DNA from: JBCCCJ01 sp039029315
GTDB lineage: Bacteria; Bacteroidota; Bacteroidia; J057
Assembly (NCBI GenBank): GCA_039029315.1
Contig: JBCCGK010000166.1
Location: forward strand, 1 to 17,470
DNA: 17,470 nucleotides
Direction: 5' to 3'
Under the pieces are notes generated by a model. It searched no databases, was not told where the DNA came from, and saw only the letters and a list, made by a program, of their open reading frames with translations. The first letter of the stretch is position 1, and each line of letters opens with the position of its first letter. This document shows positions 14,701-17,470 of this stretch, piece after piece. The position numbers and the translations under genes are program-made.

Positions 14701-16760
14701 CTTGTCTGACTCAAGGCACAATCATATTTCCCTCTTCTGTTCAGGTAGAGGCCTTCTGTAGGTGCGTCGGGACAAGGAAAAGGGCTTCTGTCCAAGGGGT
14801 CAAACAATCCATAGCCATTGTCGGGGCCATACTGTAGCACCTGATTGTCCTGAACCAGCAACTCATCCAACAAGATTTGTTCCTGTGAATTGATTCGAAG
14901 GCGTTCTGAAAACTCCCCCGCTTGCTGTTGAATCCATCCTGGATCTACCTCCTTCCCAATCTTGAGTTGGGTCAGCAAATCCAGGCCAGCCAGTCGCTGT
15001 TCCCTGCTTCCTGATGTCAACAATCGTTTCACACAATTCTGAATAGCCTCCCTCTCTTGTTTGAGAACCAATTCGAGAACCTTGCGCCGGGTGTCCGCTG
15101 ATTTGCGCTTGAGCATGTCCAAAAAAATGTCCAGCTCGGCGACATCCAAAGGTGCCACAGACAAGGCCCGCATGGCGGCCTGCCGAATAGAGGTGCTTCG
15201 GTCTTTTAGGACTTTGAAAGCGAAATTTCTTTGAAACCTGCTGATTTTCTTTGGTTCTTTCTCCAGATCCTCCCTATATCCATAATGTGTAAAGCCCGTC
15301 AGAATTTTTTTGTTGATGCCTTCCCTGGACTGTAATGGCATCTGCTCCCAAAAAGTCAATAAATGATCAACAGCCGCTTCATTGTCAAAATCTACCAGAT
15401 TGATCATACAGTTGAAGACATCTACTCGGCTGATCTGGATCGACAACCAGGAAAAACCTTTCCCTGTATAGGTCTTGCCTTCTTTAGGAATGTCCTTCAG
15501 TCTGCTAGCGAGTATCTGGTACATTTCTGCCTTTGATTCGTCCTTGAGGCGCTGAATACAGCGTTCATGGTGAAAGAGATGAAGGGCTTGACCGAATATC
15601 ATCAGATGTGGATGCCGAATATAGGCCATCCCAAAGATCACACTCATATTGACCAGGGCAATATTGTCTGCCATGTACAAAGCCACCACCGTTTTGTCGA
15701 GTGTTTTTTGTTTCAGGACTTGCTCAAGGAGGGGACGACATTGCATGACATCATAGACACCTTGGGCCCACAATGCCATATAGATCTCGGCATTGTCTCG
15801 ACTGTTCATGGCAGCGGGAATCATTTCTGGATGTTCCAGGTATTTCTGTGCCAATGTCAGAAATCGCCGAACGCTTGTCTCCCGTTCATTTTCCCAGCCC
15901 AATCCTGCCCACACATCTATTGCCCGGACGACGGAAGAAAATCGAGCGAGCTTGTGTTCGGTGATGACAGGAAGCAGGTGTTTTATCGCTCCAATCGAGC
16001 ATTCATCCAGAGTTTCCAATATGCTTTGCCGCAAACCTTCCTGCCGTTGGGCGGAGAGCAACAGTTTCTCGATTGCTTCCCAGGCCTCTTGTGAGTCGCT
16101 GATCAGCATGCCCTTGATGATGGTGCGACTTATGCGTGCCGTCTCATGTCGCATATAGGCAATGTCCAGCAGCAAGCCTGTGAGGTTCTCCTCTCCCATA
16201 TTGATCGCTGCAGCCAATAGATATGACAAGCCATGATCGTACAACTGATTGCTGTACAGGATATATTCCTCCATGGAGATCTCATAACTCATGTATCTAA
16301 CAAGGTCAAGCAAGTATTCAAGTTGCCGAACAAAGTGCATATCTGTCAGATGTGGGGCTCGAAAGGATCTTCGGTAGGAATGTTTCTGATAAGGGAGGGT
16401 GGGAAAGAGCTTCCAGGCTTCTTGTATATAGGGCGTTTTTTCTTCTCCGAACATGAATAGCAACAAATCTTCGTGATCCTGGCAAAAAGTAACCGGGTCA
16501 GCCAGTTTGTTGATTTCTTTGAATCTTACGCTCTGCTGTGTTAGGGCGGGAATGAGGATTTCGCCTGCGGAAGTGGGCTTGCTTTTCTTTTTGGGATGGA
16601 CATTCATCAGCCATAACCCAATCTCGATGCTGCTTTTCTTCAATCCAGCCCTATTCTTAAGCTGGTTCTGCTCGGAATGGAAGGCTTGTAAGATTTTTGT
16701 CTGAAGGCTAGTGGTTGGGTTGTCGATCTCTTTGGATGCTAAATAGTCATAGATATCCAT
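11754..16760 (-). CDS. Giant DUF4132 (MolR-like) domain protein
   Basis: The protein has 1668 residues from the ATG at 16760. An in-frame TTG at 16832 would overlap the upstream gene by 7 bp, but the added residues read like pyrimidine-rich leader, so the ATG is preferred. Residues about 140-610 are helical HEAT-like repeats (for example RSTSIRQAAMRALS at 521-534), probably the DUF5724-type region. The middle part is helical and unassigned. Residues 1310-1474 are DUF4132, with LEAAMVNGDAFSLAEIQQL, then PFKQIFRELYVPTADEL and the hallmark SRRYAGHQIQP...LLKTRGW. Residues 1475-1668 are the usual conserved C-terminal region (VSVAHVGDIDPEASHSS, YSVHLGSAVAHQ, GRMFLPFLDEDPKSAEVLSK). No WGR domain and no membrane segment are visible, so it is cytoplasmic. 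E. coli homologues (MolR/YehI) have no proven biochemical role; some relatives sit near MoxR-type AAA ATPase, vWA and SWIM genes. It lies 65 bases after its small partner and shares its transcript. Confidence 0.9.
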   Translation of the reverse strand: MDIYDYLASKEIDNPTTSLQTKILQAFHSEQNQLKNRAGLKKSSIEIGLWLMNVHPKKKSKPTSAGEILIPALTQQSVRFKEINKLADPVTFCQDHEDLLLFMFGEEKTPYIQEAWKLFPTLPYQKHSYRRSFRAPHLTDMHFVRQLEYLLDLVRYMSYEISMEEYILYSNQLYDHGLSYLLAAAINMGEENLTGLLLDIAYMRHETARISRTIIKGMLISDSQEAWEAIEKLLLSAQRQEGLRQSILETLDECSIGAIKHLLPVITEHKLARFSSVVRAIDVWAGLGWENERETSVRRFLTLAQKYLEHPEMIPAAMNSRDNAEIYMALWAQGVYDVMQCRPLLEQVLKQKTLDKTVVALYMADNIALVNMSVIFGMAYIRHPHLMIFGQALHLFHHERCIQRLKDESKAEMYQILASRLKDIPKEGKTYTGKGFSWLSIQISRVDVFNCMINLVDFDNEAAVDHLLTFWEQMPLQSREGINKKILTGFTHYGYREDLEKEPKKISRFQRNFAFKVLKDRSTSIRQAAMRALSVAPLDVAELDIFLDMLKRKSADTRRKVLELVLKQEREAIQNCVKRLLTSGSREQRLAGLDLLTQLKIGKEVDPGWIQQQAGEFSERLRINSQEQILLDELLVQDNQVLQYGPDNGYGLFDPLDRSPFPCPDAPTEGLYLNRRGKYDCALSQTRERVNEHLVHLKTIFDQHQTYEYEAESWNDSVEKILLANTFKKIKNDTKNMSDAEQFHNYPLADLWAKWVTDAGLDACDIMLIQLGIGIDSDSKVYENNSALIEKLRTFIYFPEIPKMGKYEWDNKIISILKILPLAFPFEEKIAFLGDLLQTIFATLDEGEIKTIFGRKERRKLYEANREIVSKTYQEYANTTRSMSDKQFVQFWQMENFRINSFVFEPHHDHSDDSSLYNYARAYSLNLISKNELLNRIMKPDAIQKMTHIRAAQGKEMITDTFPFLREMLDVCRNRILEIELKRGDSSTSVTHLAQNLYQLFGIHTFTSTLLAMGNDPLHRGYIYSWGNREYNKKEILSTLLKRCHPLADDRQEDFDRLVGEAQLSNKRLIEAATYATQWLPFVANYLGWEAMPSGVWWLHAHANGYHSAETETEIGKYSKVPMKDFQDGAVDVRWFREMYKALGKKKWTMLYTAAKYITDGGGQKRAQLFADVLLGQTKITELKKRIKDKRNQDALKAYGLVALSRKRPEKDVLVRYRLLQQFKKESKQFGAQRQASEGRSIQIAMENLARTAGYPDPLRLSWAMETEEAQRILESASPLIFDTVQVSMQIDEQGLAHLHYSKNGHPIKALPAKYRKDKAFLELKANTKVLRDQYRRTKVSLEAAMVNGDAFSLAEIQQLMRHPVVAPMLQKLVLKSGEAIGIWEQDTIVDISGSEQPLTDWISIAHCTDLYASGSWADWQRFCFDQQWVQPFKQIFRELYVPTADELAEASISRRYAGHQIQPKKTVALLKTRGWIVDYESGLQKVFHKQNFIAKMYAMADWFSPADVESPTLETVEFVDRHTYKTVPFDKIDARIFSEIMRDLDLVVSVAHVGDIDPEASHSSIELRKAIVRESLRLFQLDNVELAESHALIQGNRGSYSVHLGSAVAHQMAGSYLSILPVHSQKRGRMFLPFLDEDPKSAEVLSKILLLAKDQEIHDPTILRQMV

Positions 16761-16825
16761 GGTCGGAAGAATTAGGGAGTGGGAGAAAAAAGAAAGCAGG
16801 TATGGATCAGGAAACCTTTGGGCGA

Positions 16826-17254
16826 CTACCAATAACTGCCAGCCAGGAAGGTCAATCTAAGGAAAGTAAAAAGAGAGTCCGGTGTCAGCTGAACGATCTC
16901 ATCCAGCCGTTTTAGTTGTTGATCATCTAGAAATACGGCGATTATCCCATCTTCAAATGCCTGAAGAACGGCCTCTACAGCCTGATCTGAGTCCGCTTGG
17001 GGAGTATGTGAGAGAGCACCAAGGGCTACTTTTCCCTGTGTAGCCTGTTCCTGTATCTGGTCTGCTTTCAGGAAGCTCAGTAAATTTTTTTCCTCTCTCC
17101 CTTTGTTGAACTGTTGGACCTGTTGCTTCACGATGTGAGTAAGGATGCTGTGTAGAGAATAGGCTTGGTGATATTCTCCTGCGATCTCCAGATGTTGTTG
17201 GCGAATGAATGGGCGCTTTTTGCCGAGTTGTTTGACTGAAAAAGAAAGCTGCAT
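16826..17254 (-). CDS. Small conserved partner of DUF4132 protein, possible beta-grasp fold
   Basis: The protein has 142 residues and is the first gene of the DUF4132 operon. Small proteins of this type next to DUF4132 genes are recalled from other genomes but were not checked. Expected elements are strand 2-9, strand 14-24, helix 33-50, a helical insert of about 50 residues, then strands at 103-109 and 129-136. The end (VFLDDQQLKRLDEIVQLTPD..FTFLRLTFLAGSYW) follows the order of a MoaD/ThiS tail (Asn-x-x-x-Val, Asp-Gly-Asp, hydrophobic strand, x-Ala-Gly-Gly) but ends Leu-Ala-Gly-Ser-Tyr-Trp. It has no signal peptide, no membrane helix and no Cys. It may be a binding partner or a ubiquitin-like protein; the fold is an inference from sequence pattern only. 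Confidence 0.8.
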   Translation of the reverse strand: MQLSFSVKQLGKKRPFIRQQHLEIAGEYHQAYSLHSILTHIVKQQVQQFNKGREEKNLLSFLKADQIQEQATQGKVALGALSHTPQADSDQAVEAVLQAFEDGIIAVFLDDQQLKRLDEIVQLTPDSLFTFLRLTFLAGSYW

Positions 17255-17373
17255 ATGAATAGTGTGTTGAAGTAGTCAGGCTTTCTTTGGTTACGAAAAT
17301 AAAATGTTAAAGTTTATTTTATTGTATTTTTATTTATTTTTTTAATTTATAAGTTGAAAAAACAATATTAGTT

Positions 17374-17381
17374 CAAATATA
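17374..17381 (-). promoter_or_regulatory. Candidate -7 element upstream of the DUF4132 operon
   Basis: The minus strand reads TATATTTG, a perfect match to the Bacteroidota -7 consensus TAnnTTTG. No TTG lies at the expected distance upstream, so support is weak. It lies about 120 bases before the 142-residue gene, in a very AT-rich tract (about 17297-17400) that would suit a promoter or a nucleoid-protein site. Confidence 0.25.
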
Positions 17382-17408
17382 ATGCGAATCTTCCGATAGA
17401 ATATTTGT

Positions 17409-17432
17409 AGAGATGATCGGCAGACCATCTCT
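17409..17432 (-). other. Stem-loop near right edge
   Basis: On the minus strand, AGAGATGGTC and GATCATCTCT pair over 10 bp with one G-T wobble and a four-base loop. On the plus strand the wobble becomes an A-C mismatch, so the hairpin suits minus-strand RNA. No T tract follows. A smaller CTATC/GATAG stem sits at 17441-17453. It may be the end of an upstream gene's transcript or leader structure. No gene was recognised in 17255-17470. Confidence 0.35.
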
Positions 17433-17470
17433 CGCTTTGCCTATCGTAGATAGAAAGGCATCCGCTTCGA

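Noticed and set aside
16761..16832. TTG start giving a 7-bp overlap of the DUF4132 gene with its partner
   Set aside because: The added residues come from a pyrimidine-rich stretch that looks like leader; the ATG at 16760 begins protein-like sequence.

Overview
The window looks like chromosomal DNA of a gliding-type Bacteroidota, probably near the Saprospiria. The class is an inference; the phylum is well supported. The evidence is two type IX secretion (T9SS) type A C-terminal sorting domains, one gliding-motility-associated (CHU_C-type) C-terminal domain, a GEVED domain, a DUF1800/DUF1501 gene pair, SPII lipoprotein and 'LLAQ'-type signal peptides, and starts without Shine-Dalgarno sequences. 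No tRNA, rRNA, CRISPR array, transposase or integrase was seen.

Layout. (1) 1-2297 (+): the 3' part of a large secreted T9SS protein. It has near-identical Ig-like repeats, a MopE-type Asp-rich segment, a GEVED domain, a DUF1349-like beta-sandwich and a sorting domain, and is followed by a strong terminator. (2) 2590-3060 (+): a small four-helix membrane protein of unknown function with its own terminator. (3) 3145-5550 (-): a secreted PKD-repeat protein ending in a CHU_C domain. (4) An AT-rich divergent intergenic region of about 470 bp with one fair Bacteroidota-type promoter. (5) 6021-7685 and 7694-9445 (+): a two-gene operon coding a DUF1800 protein and a DUF1501 protein. The latter carries both a Tat-like signal and a T9SS sorting domain. 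(6) 9446-9724: an intergenic region holding a 161-bp imperfect palindrome and a second hairpin. (7) 9725-11467 (+): an M48 metallopeptidase lipoprotein whose C-terminal region is interrupted by a long Ser/Gly/Lys/Gln-rich linker. (8) 11468-11753: a convergent intergenic region with an inverted copy of half of the upstream palindrome and a terminator-like hairpin. (9) 16826-17254 and 11754-16760 (-): a two-gene operon coding a 142-residue protein and a giant DUF4132 protein. (10) 17255-17470: an AT-rich upstream region.

How the genes relate. The first two-thirds is mostly cell-surface and export machinery cargo: T9SS substrates, a CHU_C adhesin-like protein, and the DUF1800/DUF1501 pair. The most unusual parts are on the right. 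The M48 gene sits between 54-bp inverted repeats (51 of 54 identical), one of which is the outer half of the 161-bp palindrome. The DUF4132 gene is preceded by a small protein whose C-terminus resembles a MoaD/ThiS beta-grasp tail ending in Gly-Ser-Tyr-Trp. It is followed by a protein-like reading frame in the -1 frame that stops exactly at the terminator hairpin. The DUF4132 pair is the best candidate for an undescribed system, but its possible partners upstream lie outside the window.
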